IMG/VR virus record: IMGVR_UViG_3300048590_000661
Span: 60,599-124,598 of that record
DNA: 64,000 bases
Direction: 5' to 3' (one strand)
From: a virus
Shown here: positions 18,259 to 26,768 of the stretch, in pieces
How positions within the stretch are numbered: the stretch's first letter is position 1
How the letters are laid out: each line of letters starts with the position of its first letter
Made by a program: the position numbers and the translations under genes
Notes under the pieces: model-generated
The model's database searches: none
Seen by the model: only the letters and a program-made list of their open reading frames with translations
What the model was told of the DNA's origin: nothing

Positions 18259-19132
18259 CATTTTACTTATATTACTATAAGGATTGGACTATATCTTCAT
18301 AATTTTTAATACTTGTATAGTATTTAAAAATATGTTCCGCACTCGATAAAGTATTGTCAAATCTTTTGTCAGTTTTGTAAAATAACCAAGTCTTGTATTG
18401 AAAAGTAGGTGTGATATATGGGAAAACAAGGTCAATAAATCTTTGCAATCCGTTGCCAATAATTTTAACTCTTGGGTTCCTACTACGACCAGTATTACTA
18501 ACTACTGTTTTGAATGTCAGATTGTATTTTTCATTCATAAAATTAGAGAAATAATCCAATTCATTAAATGAAAAGCTTTCTAAACATAACCACCCAATAT
18601 TTTGTATTTTATCTGCTCGCCTATTTTTTGCATGTTCTAAATATCCATCACCCATCCATATATATGCCAAACATCTAGCATCAATTTTATGTACAACATC
18701 TTTCGTAAGTTCTTTCTTACCATCTGGATAACACCAGTTCGCAAACTTATCGAAGTATGCTGGATAACTAGCCACCATTTTATATGTGTACACACCGAAT
18801 CGTTTATCGAAATAATCATTTTTCCAAATCTTTTTATCACTATTTGGAAATTGAATAAATAAATCAGCACAGTGATTGCGAAAATCTGAATATTTAGATG
18901 TTAAACAAAACCTATTTTTGTAATCAATATACCCATCACTCAATACAAGACCTAATACAGACTGTTTAATTTCACTTGACGTTAACATTCTTTTCCTTTG
19001 AATAGAATTATTTATAACTTTATCTTTAGTCTCTGAACCTTCCTTAACGTATTAAGGATTGGCTGCTGATTGCCCGCTTAGGGTTTCCAGCAATTCACGG
19101 AATTTTTTACATGCGGCAAGCGTTTACCGATG
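18259..19132 (-). ncRNA. Group I self-splicing intron in nrdJ
   Basis: An 874-base intron. Exon 1 ends ...CCATGTGGT and the intron's internal guide GCCGCATG pairs with CATGTGGT over eight positions, with the required U.G wobble at the splice site. The conserved core is present: P/Q element GGGCAATCAGCAGCC (about 19061-19076), R element GGTTCAGAGACTA (19028-19040) and S element AAGATATAGTCC (about 18286-18297), with GACTA/TAGTC forming P7. The intron ends in G before exon 2 GAG. The LAGLIDADG gene lies between R and S (P8 loop) and its end encodes the S element. Confidence 0.93.
18275..18988 (-). CDS. LAGLIDADG homing endonuclease inside the nrdJ intron
   Basis: 237 residues. Two LAGLIDADG-like helices are visible: SVLGLVLSDGYID near residue 10 and RCLAYIWMGDGYL in the middle, so it is a single-chain two-motif enzyme. 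It cuts intronless nrdJ alleles and makes the intron mobile. Its C-terminus YEDIVQSL is encoded by the intron's own S core element, so protein and ribozyme share sequence. Confidence 0.92.
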   Translation of the reverse strand: MLTSSEIKQSVLGLVLSDGYIDYKNRFCLTSKYSDFRNHCADLFIQFPNSDKKIWKNDYFDKRFGVYTYKMVASYPAYFDKFANWCYPDGKKELTKDVVHKIDARCLAYIWMGDGYLEHAKNRRADKIQNIGWLCLESFSFNELDYFSNFMNEKYNLTFKTVVSNTGRSRNPRVKIIGNGLQRFIDLVFPYITPTFQYKTWLFYKTDKRFDNTLSSAEHIFKYYTSIKNYEDIVQSL

Positions 19133-19876
19133 ACCACATGGATTAGTAGCATAAATCTTTTCACCAGCTTCTTTATATGGTGTATTATTATTAATGGTAT
19201 CAGAAAACAATAACCCTGGCTCACCATTTGACCAAGCATTAAGAGCTAGCTTATAAAGTAACGCTGCTTCTTTGCTTGTGTCATTACTAACCGCTTTTTG
19301 CATAAATTCATCTGTAGTCATCATTGACTGATTAAAATTATATAAATCACCCTCTTGACGATTCTTTTTAAGATTAATGAAGTCCTCAATATTAGGGTGT
19401 TCACAATCTAATGTAACCATGAGCGCCATTCCGCGAAAACCTGACTGCGTCATCATATGCATACCTTTTGACACTAATTCAGCATATTTTAATGGACCAT
19501 ACGCGTACCCATGACTACTGCCATTTACTTTAGCCCCTTCATATCGAATAAAACTACCAGTAAACCCGCAACCACCGCCACGTTTAGCTACTTCAGCAAT
19601 ATCTTTAAGTGTTTCAAAATGGTCTTCTAAAGTATCTTCAGTTGGTCCAACTACAAAACAAGCTTGTTTACCAGCATTAGGTTTGCCACTATTCACTAAA
19701 CAAGGTGAATTAGGTAAAAACTTTAAGGTTAGCATATCGTTATATACTTCTGAATAATATTCTGGCTCATCGCCTAAAATATTGTCATTATGCACACGAC
19801 TAACTAACCCTTCCCAATTTTCCCCTGGCATATAATATCGTTGTTTCAATAACTTTTCAGCATTTTCAGATAACAT
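19133..19876 (-). CDS. nrdJ: Adenosylcobalamin-dependent ribonucleotide reductase, exon 1
   Basis: The first 248 residues. The N-terminus (LLKQRYYMPGENWEGLVSRV) fits class II enzymes. FLPNSPCLVNSG and GKQACFVVGPTEDTLEDHFE precede the B12 and substrate-binding region AKRGGGCGFTGSFIR. The exon ends ATNPCG at the intron; reading on into the intron adds only His-Arg before a stop. Unspliced RNA would therefore give a truncated protein without the active site. Confidence 0.92.
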
Positions 19877-19913
19877 CTTTTCCCCTTATAAATTGCTTTA
19901 AAATATAAAAATA

Positions 19914-19986
19914 GAGGCTAAGATGCATACCCCTAGCCTCACTTTGTTGGACTTTTATTTTACCACATTAACTATACTTCTGGCAA
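19914..19986 (-). promoter_or_regulatory. Promoter and leader hairpin upstream of nrdJ
   Basis: Minus strand TTGCCA (19981-19986), 18 bp ending in TGTGG, TAAAAT (19957-19962). The transcript then contains a hairpin GAGGCTA (+ strand 19914-19920) pairing with TAGCCTC (19934-19940), followed on the minus strand by a T-rich tail before the ribosome site. It may serve as terminator for the upstream methylase transcript or as a leader attenuator. Confidence 0.6.
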
Positions 19987-19996
19987 GAAATTTAGC

Positions 19997-20806
19997 TTAA
20001 AGATTTATGCCTTTTAATATATTAGCAATAATATCAACTGTCCACCCATTACCAATTGCTTTGTATCTATTTGATTTTTTAATGCATGATGTATACCCTA
20101 TAGGCAATGTTTGTAATTCTTCACATTCTTCAGGCGTAAGTATTCTAGTTAATATTTTATCTTTCTTTAATTTTTCAAAGCTTGTCGCATTTGCCAATGT
20201 TATATCATTAATAACTCGATATTTAGTGCCTGGAGATTGTGCTGCTAACGTAGGATATTTTCTATAGAATTTAATTTCATCAGTTACATAGCCATGTCCT
20301 AAACGATACAGCCATCCATCATAATATAAATTCTTTTCTTCAATATAATTAATTGGTATATTTGTCCAGTATAATCTTACTCTATTTTGTTTAGACACTA
20401 AACTTGAATTTATTTTTATCGGATTCACACCTAAATATGTAGTTATTATATCTTGATATTGTTGTTTCATATTAACATTTTCCAATAAAAAATACTTAGG
20501 CTTACATTCGTCCAATATACGAACAAATTCAAAAAATAATTTACTCCTTTCATCTTCAAAATTTAACCTTTGTCCAGCAATAGAAAACCCTTGGCATGGA
20601 CTACCACCAATAAGTATATCTATTGGTGGTAATTTATTTACAACTTGCACATTTCCTAATTGTATTGTTTTTGGAAAGTTATACATCGTTACTGCACATG
20701 CATGTTTATCTATTTCAGATGCATAATAGTTACTAATAGGTAAATTTGCTCTATGCAAAGCTAACTGCCCACATGAGATCCCGTCAAATAAACTTAACAC
20801 ATTCAT
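19997..20806 (-). CDS. DNA (cytosine-5) methyltransferase
   Basis: 269 residues. Motif I is MNVLSLFDGISCGQLAL, motif IV with the catalytic Cys is IGGSPCQGFSIAGQ, motif VI is LLENV, and the late AIGNGWTVDIIA fits motif X. The target-recognition part is small, as in Dnmt3-like or phage enzymes. It likely masks the genome from restriction. No partner restriction gene is adjacent, so it acts as an orphan methylase. Confidence 0.9.
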   Translation of the reverse strand: MNVLSLFDGISCGQLALHRANLPISNYYASEIDKHACAVTMYNFPKTIQLGNVQVVNKLPPIDILIGGSPCQGFSIAGQRLNFEDERSKLFFEFVRILDECKPKYFLLENVNMKQQYQDIITTYLGVNPIKINSSLVSKQNRVRLYWTNIPINYIEEKNLYYDGWLYRLGHGYVTDEIKFYRKYPTLAAQSPGTKYRVINDITLANATSFEKLKKDKILTRILTPEECEELQTLPIGYTSCIKKSNRYKAIGNGWTVDIIANILKGINL

Positions 20807-20842
20807 AATTAGCTATTCCAACTTACACGCTTACGCATTTTA

Positions 20843-21322
20843 TTATCCTCTCTTAATAAATGGCATAATTAAGCCAATAGCTTCTTTACCATGTCGAATC
20901 ACTAATGGCAATGTTGGTTTTTTAATATAAAATGTTAATTCCGAATATACTTTATTTAATTTACCTAACATAGCCACAAAGTAAGCGTTGATATATGTTT
21001 GATTACTTTCATCTGCATCGCAAAAACGACAACAAGGATTAGTATAAAATAGCTTTACATCATTCGTCAAATACATTTGAGTATTATTCTCTAATGCTGG
21101 GTTTAATACTAAGCCACTATCAAATACTAAACCAGTGTCATTAATCTTTTGTACTACATTAGGTTCATACTTAGTTTGAAGCATCCAAAAACCATTAGTA
21201 GTCCATCCGTCATGCCGCTTTAAATTAGTATAATCAGCACGCACTTTACTAGCAGTGGGATTAAATATAGTTGTAATATTTTTTAGTGTAGACGTATCAA
21301 AACTTAGAATTGTGTTGCCCAT
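20843..21322 (-). CDS. Protein of unknown function, weakly clamp-like C-terminus
   Basis: 159 residues. The C-terminal segment (YFVAMLGKLNK...TLPLVIRHGKEAIGLIMPF) resembles the end of sliding-clamp-type proteins (P..P..I.......IMP), a pattern also common in unnamed phage proteins. Two cysteines pairs (CCRFC) sit in the middle. I do not claim a clamp function. Confidence 0.6.
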   Translation of the reverse strand: MGNTILSFDTSTLKNITTIFNPTASKVRADYTNLKRHDGWTTNGFWMLQTKYEPNVVQKINDTGLVFDSGLVLNPALENNTQMYLTNDVKLFYTNPCCRFCDADESNQTYINAYFVAMLGKLNKVYSELTFYIKKPTLPLVIRHGKEAIGLIMPFIKRG

Positions 21323-21645
21323 TATATATTTTCCTTAGTTACGATTCCATATTCATCATTAATTGCCAATAATTCTAAATACTCAATTTCATCAATAGGG
21401 TCTTCGCCAGTCCCATTATAAATTTTACAAATTACTTTTTTTAGCTTATTATTTTTATTTGGTCTGCTACCAATACCATCACAAACTTTACATAGCTTAG
21501 TAACGTTAATGCTTTTTTCTGTATCGGGATAAAGCTCTGTATAATATTTATGATAGTAATCTGCCCTCGCTTTAATTTGTTTTATAGTTTCGGCTGAAAA
21601 CCCTACTACACTACTATTGTTATTTAAATACCATACAGAGTACAT
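21322..21645 (-). CDS. Small protein with degenerate DnaJ-type zinc motif
   Basis: 107 residues. CKVCDGIGSRPNKNNK is followed by CKIYNGTGED, which looks like the paired CxxCxGxG motifs of the DnaJ zinc domain with one Cys changed to Tyr in the second. Function unknown. It overlaps its downstream neighbour's start by one base. Confidence 0.65.
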   Translation of the reverse strand: MYSVWYLNNNSSVVGFSAETIKQIKARADYYHKYYTELYPDTEKSINVTKLCKVCDGIGSRPNKNNKLKKVICKIYNGTGEDPIDEIEYLELLAINDEYGIVTKENI

Positions 21646-21651
21646 ATGTGT

Positions 21652-22134
21652 TTATCCTTTAACCAGTGGTAATAAAGTAATGTTATTTAATTCATAGTTT
21701 AATACACCAAACATACTAGTAGATAACACCATATAATGCCCTTCAATTTCTACAGTAATATTAATAGCAGTTACGTAGTTATTATCAAACACTTGCATAA
21801 CAGGGTTATCTAAATTAATTAAATAGATATCTTCTGTATTATCACCCAATAATGTAAGGTTGATGGTATCACCAATTTCTTTTTCACCCAAGTAATACTC
21901 TGTTGTAGATAAAACTGTTGGTGGAATATCAAATTGATATACATCACCTTCGCCATGAACTGTAATATGTGATGTTTTAATATATTGATAGTGATTTTGA
22001 ACACGAATCAAGAACCCAGTATAACCACTTTCTAATACATAGCTATTATCACCACTACCTAAATAAGAAATATTGGTACTTGGTGATAGCGGGGTTAGTA
22101 ATAGTGCTATTGCAAAAATAATATTTAACATCAA
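21652..22134 (-). CDS. Exported protein, paralogue of 23007-23633
   Basis: 160 residues with a signal peptide (MMLNIIFAIALLLTPLSP). The mature start ISYLGSGDNSYVLESGYTGF is homologous to ITFLGEGINTYVLPSGYNGF in the protein at 23007. It ends NITLLPLVKG, the LPLV-type ending seen in Chloroflexota secreted proteins. Beta-rich, probably an extracellular or envelope protein; role unknown. Confidence 0.7.
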   Translation of the reverse strand: MMLNIIFAIALLLTPLSPSTNISYLGSGDNSYVLESGYTGFLIRVQNHYQYIKTSHITVHGEGDVYQFDIPPTVLSTTEYYLGEKEIGDTINLTLLGDNTEDIYLINLDNPVMQVFDNNYVTAINITVEIEGHYMVLSTSMFGVLNYELNNITLLPLVKG

Positions 22135-22448
22135 ATACTCTCTTCCATAATTGGCGCAATATGATCTTCCATAACATATAACGGCTTTAAATACCGATTA
22201 TTGCCATTTTTTAAAATTTGTACCATATGACATGTAATACTTTCTTTAGTTACAAAGTTACTTTCTCGACTACTAGTTTCCCAATCGCGATAATGCTCCC
22301 AGTATCCAGATTTAACGACATTAAAACCAAGATAAATACCTTTTAGCGGCTTATTAAGTTCCTCACTTACCCATGATACCTTATCGCCATTTTTTACCTT
22401 ATTTAGGTAGCCTGTAATTTCTACCTGTTGACCGATCTTAAAACTCAT
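22131..22448 (-). CDS. Small protein of unknown function
   Basis: 105 residues from MSFKIGQQVEITGYLN, whose ATG overlaps the upstream stop. The start looks like a small beta-barrel (IGQQVEITGYLNKVKNGDKV). No family recognised. Confidence 0.65.
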   Translation of the reverse strand: MSFKIGQQVEITGYLNKVKNGDKVSWVSEELNKPLKGIYLGFNVVKSGYWEHYRDWETSSRESNFVTKESITCHMVQILKNGNNRYLKPLYVMEDHIAPIMEESI

Positions 22449-22650
22449 AAATCTCACACTTTCTAATAGTTGCCATTCCATATTCCATACGTTGAATACT
22501 GTTTAAATCTTTCCAAATGGGTCTATATTTTTCTAGTTCCCCATTAACGCAAGCTTGATATTCTAGTGATGGTGGCGGGTTAGGATTTTTAAACATTGTA
22601 CACCCTTGAATACTAAATGTTAGAACAATCGCCAAAACATATTTAAACAT
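22438..22650 (-). CDS. Small lipoprotein
   Basis: 70 residues. Signal peptide with lipobox: YVLAIVLTFSIQGC, then a Pro-rich segment (FKNPNPPPS). It would be anchored to the outer face of the host membrane. Position next to a tiny membrane protein could suggest a lysis or exclusion role, but nothing firm. Confidence 0.65.
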   Translation of the reverse strand: MFKYVLAIVLTFSIQGCTMFKNPNPPPSLEYQACVNGELEKYRPIWKDLNSIQRMEYGMATIRKCEIYEF

Positions 22651-22651
22651 A

Positions 22652-22744
22652 TTATAATAATCCTAAGAACCATAAAATGCTAGTGATACTGCCAATGAAG
22701 TATAAAGCTAATAAGAAATATTGTAAAATTTTATTTCTGTGCAT
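22652..22744 (-). CDS. Tiny membrane protein (30 residues)
   Basis: The 30-residue product begins MHRNKILQYF and continues with one hydrophobic helix. It overlaps the end of the gene at 22731 and its stop overlaps the region before the lipoprotein ATG (TAATATG), the same coupling seen for accepted genes. Function unknown. Confidence 0.5.
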   Translation of the reverse strand: MHRNKILQYFLLALYFIGSITSILWFLGLL

Positions 22745-23003
22745 TAAGCCACTCTTGTAAAATGTCATTACTAAATAATGTATTAATAGGGATACAAACA
22801 TCTTCGCCAGTATATTTACCTCTGGCTACAAAATATTCATGCGTATATTTAAAACTATTATCCCAATCAACTAATCGATCCATAATATTAGCCCTATTAA
22901 TCTCCCAGATTACTTCTAAAATACGAGTATTAATATCGTATTCTATTTCTTCTAGTTTCTCTTTTAAATATAGTGCATAACTAATTGTGGCTTTAGTAAA
23001 CAT
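22731..23003 (-). CDS. Small protein of unknown function
   Basis: 90 residues, helical, no recognised motif. Lies between exported-protein genes with a three-base gap to the upstream gene. Confidence 0.65.
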   Translation of the reverse strand: MFTKATISYALYLKEKLEEIEYDINTRILEVIWEINRANIMDRLVDWDNSFKYTHEYFVARGKYTGEDVCIPINTLFSNDILQEWLNAQK

Positions 23004-23006
23004 ACT

Positions 23007-23633
23007 CTACTCCTTAATACTCGAAAGTCCTTGTTGTTGAGTGGCGATAGGCATATATACACCATATAATTTAGGTTCTAACTCATCACCAATATTACTA
23101 CCTGTTGTAATACAAGCTTTAACGAACCCAATAGAATCATGAGTACGAATAGTATATTCATCAGTTACTTGCACATGGAAAGTAATATAACTAACCATCC
23201 CGTTATTATATGTTGAATATACATGCCCGTCAATAGTACTTACTAACTCTGTTAAGCGATTATCATTTTCATTGTCGTCATCGATAATAACAATATCTAA
23301 TTTAGTACCTGCTTGCAATGTACCTAAATTAATTTGGTCATCATATAAAGTCACCAAAGTTTCTGTAAAAGAACTACTAGCCCATACTCTATTATTCCGA
23401 TGATTAATTTCTACAGTATTTGCATTAACTTTCGTAATCTTAAATGGACGAGTAGTTTTTACTAAAAATCCATTGTATCCGCTAGGCAATACATACGTAT
23501 TAATACCTTCACCTAAAAAGGTAATATCAGGTAAAGTACACGAATTAGATTTTGCATTAGTTTGAAATGCAGAGAAAAGTATAGCAGCCGCTATCAGAAT
23601 TAAAACGAACATAATACGGATAAAGAGCCTCAT
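23007..23633 (-). CDS. Exported protein, paralogue of 21652-22134
   Basis: 208 residues: signal peptide (FIRIMFVLILIAAAILFSAF), a beta-rich body starting ITFLGEGINTYVLPSGYNGF, two cysteines, and near the C-terminus LYGVYMPIATQQQ. The body is homologous to the shorter protein at 21652. Probably displayed on or released from the infected cell; role unknown. Confidence 0.7.
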   Translation of the reverse strand: MRLFIRIMFVLILIAAAILFSAFQTNAKSNSCTLPDITFLGEGINTYVLPSGYNGFLVKTTRPFKITKVNANTVEINHRNNRVWASSSFTETLVTLYDDQINLGTLQAGTKLDIVIIDDDNENDNRLTELVSTIDGHVYSTYNNGMVSYITFHVQVTDEYTIRTHDSIGFVKACITTGSNIGDELEPKLYGVYMPIATQQQGLSSIKE

Positions 23634-23650
23634 AATTTACATTCTTTCTT

Positions 23651-23881
23651 TTAATAAAGTTTCTTTAATTGATATACCTCATCATCCATTAACATATATG
23701 CAGGATATGGTAGAAACGATACACCACCAATGGTTTCGTAAATCCAAACTATACAACAATATTCTACATTTAATCGTTTATAAGAATCTATACACTCACT
23801 AAATGCACTAAAGTAGGGGTCTGTGTCAAGATATTTTTGCGTAAGCTGTAGCCGATATAAAATATAATTTTCTTTTTCCAT
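23651..23881 (-). CDS. Small protein of unknown function
   Basis: 76 residues, rich in Tyr and Leu, no motif recognised. Between two exported-protein genes. Confidence 0.6.
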   Translation of the reverse strand: MEKENYILYRLQLTQKYLDTDPYFSAFSECIDSYKRLNVEYCCIVWIYETIGGVSFLPYPAYMLMDDEVYQLKKLY

Positions 23882-23888
23882 AATTATA

Positions 23889-24386
23889 TTAGCTACTTTC
23901 CAATTTACATTTAGAAGCTACCCCACTTTGTTCTACACCAAATGTAAAAATATGAAACTCATAATCACATTCGGTAAGGCTATCAAAAATCACCATTTGG
24001 TAAAATGGTTCTTCTAACTCTTCGCTATTCAAATGTGTAAATCTAATCACGATAGCATTAGTATATAACCATTGATAGTTTCCACTAAAAACACCTGCTG
24101 TATTGTTAGCTAAGATATGCAAATCTTTATCTAACTTAAATAGTGGATTATCTTCTACATACCACGTACCGTAAATGTTCTCATCAGTTAGTAATGGCAT
24201 ATAAAATGTACTATCATATTCGCCGTTATAGATTACGGCTTTTGGTCTACTTCCACTTAGGAAATATAAATCATTTGCGCCTTCTGTGCCTACATACATA
24301 TTAAAATATGAATTAGATAGATCAGGGTGAGTATTACAACCTACTAAGGTTAAAGTAAGTGCTAGTACTACTAAAAATTTATTCAT
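23889..24386 (-). CDS. Lipoprotein of unknown function
   Basis: 165 residues. Lipobox signal: FLVVLALTLTLVGCNTHP. The mature part is beta-rich with two cysteines near the C-terminus. Likely anchored on the membrane surface. Overlaps the upstream gene by eight bases. Confidence 0.7.
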   Translation of the reverse strand: MNKFLVVLALTLTLVGCNTHPDLSNSYFNMYVGTEGANDLYFLSGSRPKAVIYNGEYDSTFYMPLLTDENIYGTWYVEDNPLFKLDKDLHILANNTAGVFSGNYQWLYTNAIVIRFTHLNSEELEEPFYQMVIFDSLTECDYEFHIFTFGVEQSGVASKCKLESS

Positions 24387-24591
24387 CTAACATTTTCTCC
24401 AATTGTTTAATTTGCTTATGTTTTTCGTCTAACATATTTTGTTGCCATTGTTGAAGTTGATCTATTGCGTAAATGTATTTTACTATCCCTTCGTTAAGTG
24501 GGACACCTAATACTTTGAAGGCAAACTCTAATTGCTTTACAAGCTCATCTATTTTATTTTGGATTACGGTCTGTTCAAAATCTCTGTTCAT
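24379..24591 (-). CDS. Small coiled-coil protein
   Basis: 70 residues from MNRDFEQTV; this ATG overlaps the stop of a tiny upstream frame (CTATGA). Largely helical with QLQQWQQNMLDEKHKQIKQL at the end. Function unknown. Confidence 0.6.
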   Translation of the reverse strand: MNRDFEQTVIQNKIDELVKQLEFAFKVLGVPLNEGIVKYIYAIDQLQQWQQNMLDEKHKQIKQLEKMLDE

Positions 24592-24659
24592 AGTGCCACC
24601 GTTAGTAAAAAGATAAGTGTTACGATACCTGCTAGGATGTTGAATATTGTGTATTGCAT
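24588..24659 (-). CDS. Tiny membrane peptide (23 residues)
   Basis: Reads MQYTIFNILAGIVTLIFLL then TVAL, a single hydrophobic helix. The stop overlaps the next start by ATGA. Small size makes this uncertain, but the coupling resembles real gene junctions here. Confidence 0.4.
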   Translation of the reverse strand: MQYTIFNILAGIVTLIFLLTVAL

Positions 24660-24661
24660 AG

Positions 24662-25417
24662 TTATGACTCACTTTCTGAATAGTATTTATTATACTCTAT
24701 TAACAACTCTTCTCGATACTGGTACTCATGACCTAACCATGATTCTAGGTCGGCTAGGGTGTTGGATAGCTTGGGTAAATAAATTATATGAAAATTTCTA
24801 ATGTGACAATCTTCACATAAAGTAATTAGGTTACTTTCTACACCCCTTAATTCTGGATAAGTAGAGAAGTCGTAAATGTGATGCACGTTTAGATCACCAC
24901 CATATTTAGTACAGTTTTGACAAGTGTAATTATCACGATCACGTATTCGTGGTAAAATTGTTTCAAATATTCTCCCACGAATTATTGAATGTAGTGGTGT
25001 TATACCACCTTGCCAATTAGAACCTAATTCGCCAGTTCTAGAGCATGACCCACAACAAAAACATTGCGATTGGCTTCTTAAATTACTTAATAAATTGTTG
25101 TATATATCCCCACATCTTAAACATCGACAAGTAAATTGACGTTGACCACATCTTTTTTCAATTTCTTCTATAATTTCCCAATCTTTTATCACTTTGCCAG
25201 GAGGCATATCTATTCGTAAGTTGAGCATAGCACAAGGTTTGCATGAAAACCCTTTGTGTGGACGCACTAAGTTACTTATTTTTAATTTATATAAATCACC
25301 ACACAGTAAGCATTCACACAAAAATAACCGCTCTTTTCCTGTTTTATCTAATTCTTCGGTCACTTTCCAGTTTTTAAATACATCACCAACATTTATTGCT
25401 CGTTTTCTATTAGGCAT
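24662..25417 (-). CDS. Zinc-ribbon HNH endonuclease (two tandem N-terminal units)
   Basis: 251 residues. This family member has two similar N-terminal zinc units in tandem (VFKNWKVTEELDKTG...CECLLCGDLYKL and IKDWEIIEEIEKRCG...CRCLRCGDIYNN) instead of the FGRLTVI unit of other copies. The HNH core is RDNYTCQNC, LNVHHIYDFSTYP, LITLCEDCH. It lacks a ribbon-helix-helix partner and is co-oriented with its neighbours between the phosphoesterase gene and a small gene. Confidence 0.9.
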   Translation of the reverse strand: MPNRKRAINVGDVFKNWKVTEELDKTGKERLFLCECLLCGDLYKLKISNLVRPHKGFSCKPCAMLNLRIDMPPGKVIKDWEIIEEIEKRCGQRQFTCRCLRCGDIYNNLLSNLRSQSQCFCCGSCSRTGELGSNWQGGITPLHSIIRGRIFETILPRIRDRDNYTCQNCTKYGGDLNVHHIYDFSTYPELRGVESNLITLCEDCHIRNFHIIYLPKLSNTLADLESWLGHEYQYREELLIEYNKYYSESES

Positions 25418-25432
25418 TATTATTAATAAATA

Positions 25433-26518
25433 TTATCCCTCACTTTCCATAAAAGAACGAAGTGCATACAAGTTACTAAATGGTACAATTCCAAATTCAG
25501 GGTGCAATACCCAACCAATAGCTGTTGTCTTATTACTTTCGCTGAACCCACGTCGCTTGCTATAATCATCATATCGCTTATAAGTATTTGTTAAAAAGGC
25601 ATAATTAGTTTCACCACGAATATTAAATTCTCTAATTAAACTAGATGAATGAATATGTGCCCCTGCCCAAATTTTAGCATCATATGACATGTTTTTGGCG
25701 TTCCGCTCAATTGCGTGAGTAGGATTAAATTGTGAAAATCCATTCCAAATATGACGTAGCACCACACCGCAATGATTAAAATATGGTGTTTTAATACTCA
25801 AAAATAATTCATCATTATCATAGAAACAATTACTCTTAATCTCATTTAGCATATTTAAATTAACATCTAATCCAGAATATGCCTCGCTCCACGCGTTATG
25901 ATTACCCGAAACGAATGCAATTAATCGGTCCTTAATTAGATTCATATACTTACGAGAAATTGCCGCTTCTTCCTCAATAGTGAATCGTCTGTTATGAGAA
26001 ATACTAGTTGTCCAGTTGCCAATAAAGTTATTACTTAAATCACCATTATGTAAAAACCAACAGTTATCAATACTATTAACTAACTCTGCTTCTGTAAACA
26101 TTCCCTTAATATCGGTAGCAGTACCTTTTCCACCTCCTAGGTGCTGATCGCTGGCTAGCACAAATGCCACTGGACCATTAGTATCAATTTCAAAAGTATT
26201 ACTCTTAGCTAAGTTAGCTCTTTCGTCTACTTTGTCAAAGTGACTTACCATCTCCGCATAGAGCTTTTCTTCATCGATTTCATTAGCTTGAATTTCAACC
26301 GTTAAACCAGACATATGAGTAACAGTCTTTTTCACTACCTCACTAATCGCTAAATTAAGCTCACTACTCTCTTCTTGCCGTCGCCGCCATTGGCGTAAAC
26401 TATACCCTAATTCTGGTAGTTTTTCTTGTAGATGTTCATATACTGCTTTTTTAGTAGGGAAACTATTAATGGCGAATTGTGAAAGATATTCGATTACGGC
26501 TTGCTCATTATATTCCAT
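25433..26518 (-). CDS. Metallophosphoesterase
   Basis: 361 residues from MEYNEQAVIEYLSQ; an earlier start would overlap the zinc protein. The first 110 residues are helical and contain SLRQWRRRQEE. The catalytic domain shows ASDQHLGGG, LHNGDLSNN, VSGNHNAWSE, RHIWNGF and GAHIHSS, the five calcineurin-like metal-binding motifs. It could be a phage nuclease or phosphatase; the N-terminal helical domain may bind DNA. Confidence 0.85.
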   Translation of the reverse strand: MEYNEQAVIEYLSQFAINSFPTKKAVYEHLQEKLPELGYSLRQWRRRQEESSELNLAISEVVKKTVTHMSGLTVEIQANEIDEEKLYAEMVSHFDKVDERANLAKSNTFEIDTNGPVAFVLASDQHLGGGKGTATDIKGMFTEAELVNSIDNCWFLHNGDLSNNFIGNWTTSISHNRRFTIEEEAAISRKYMNLIKDRLIAFVSGNHNAWSEAYSGLDVNLNMLNEIKSNCFYDNDELFLSIKTPYFNHCGVVLRHIWNGFSQFNPTHAIERNAKNMSYDAKIWAGAHIHSSSLIREFNIRGETNYAFLTNTYKRYDDYSKRRGFSESNKTTAIGWVLHPEFGIVPFSNLYALRSFMESEG

Positions 26519-26537
26519 GTTAGTTAATTTATCTTTC

Positions 26538-26768
26538 TTATGATCTGTATACAATTGGTAATTTGTACGCCATCTTAATCGGCGTAATTCCATCTAACTT
26601 AGAAGCTAAATATTCTACAAAACACTTAGGGCAAAATACGCTATCTTCTTCATCGATAATAATTTGATTCTTGTAATCTACTCGCATAGTAGCGGTAATA
26701 TATTCATTTTTATCAGCGTCATGTAAAGCCCCACATGATTCACACTTGACTGCTTGAATTGTTTTCAT
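26538..26768 (-). CDS. Small zinc-finger protein
   Basis: 76 residues with CESCGALHDAD and VFCPKCFVEYLA, a four-Cys zinc site bracketing a short beta strand. Function unknown; similar small zinc proteins are frequent in phages. Confidence 0.7.
   Translation of the reverse strand: MKTIQAVKCESCGALHDADKNEYITATMRVDYKNQIIIDEEDSVFCPKCFVEYLASKLDGITPIKMAYKLPIVYRS

Noticed and set aside
19876-19996. Cobalamin riboswitch before nrdJ
   Set aside because: The leader is only about 80 bases with one hairpin; a B12 riboswitch needs about 200 bases and a B12 box, which is not seen.
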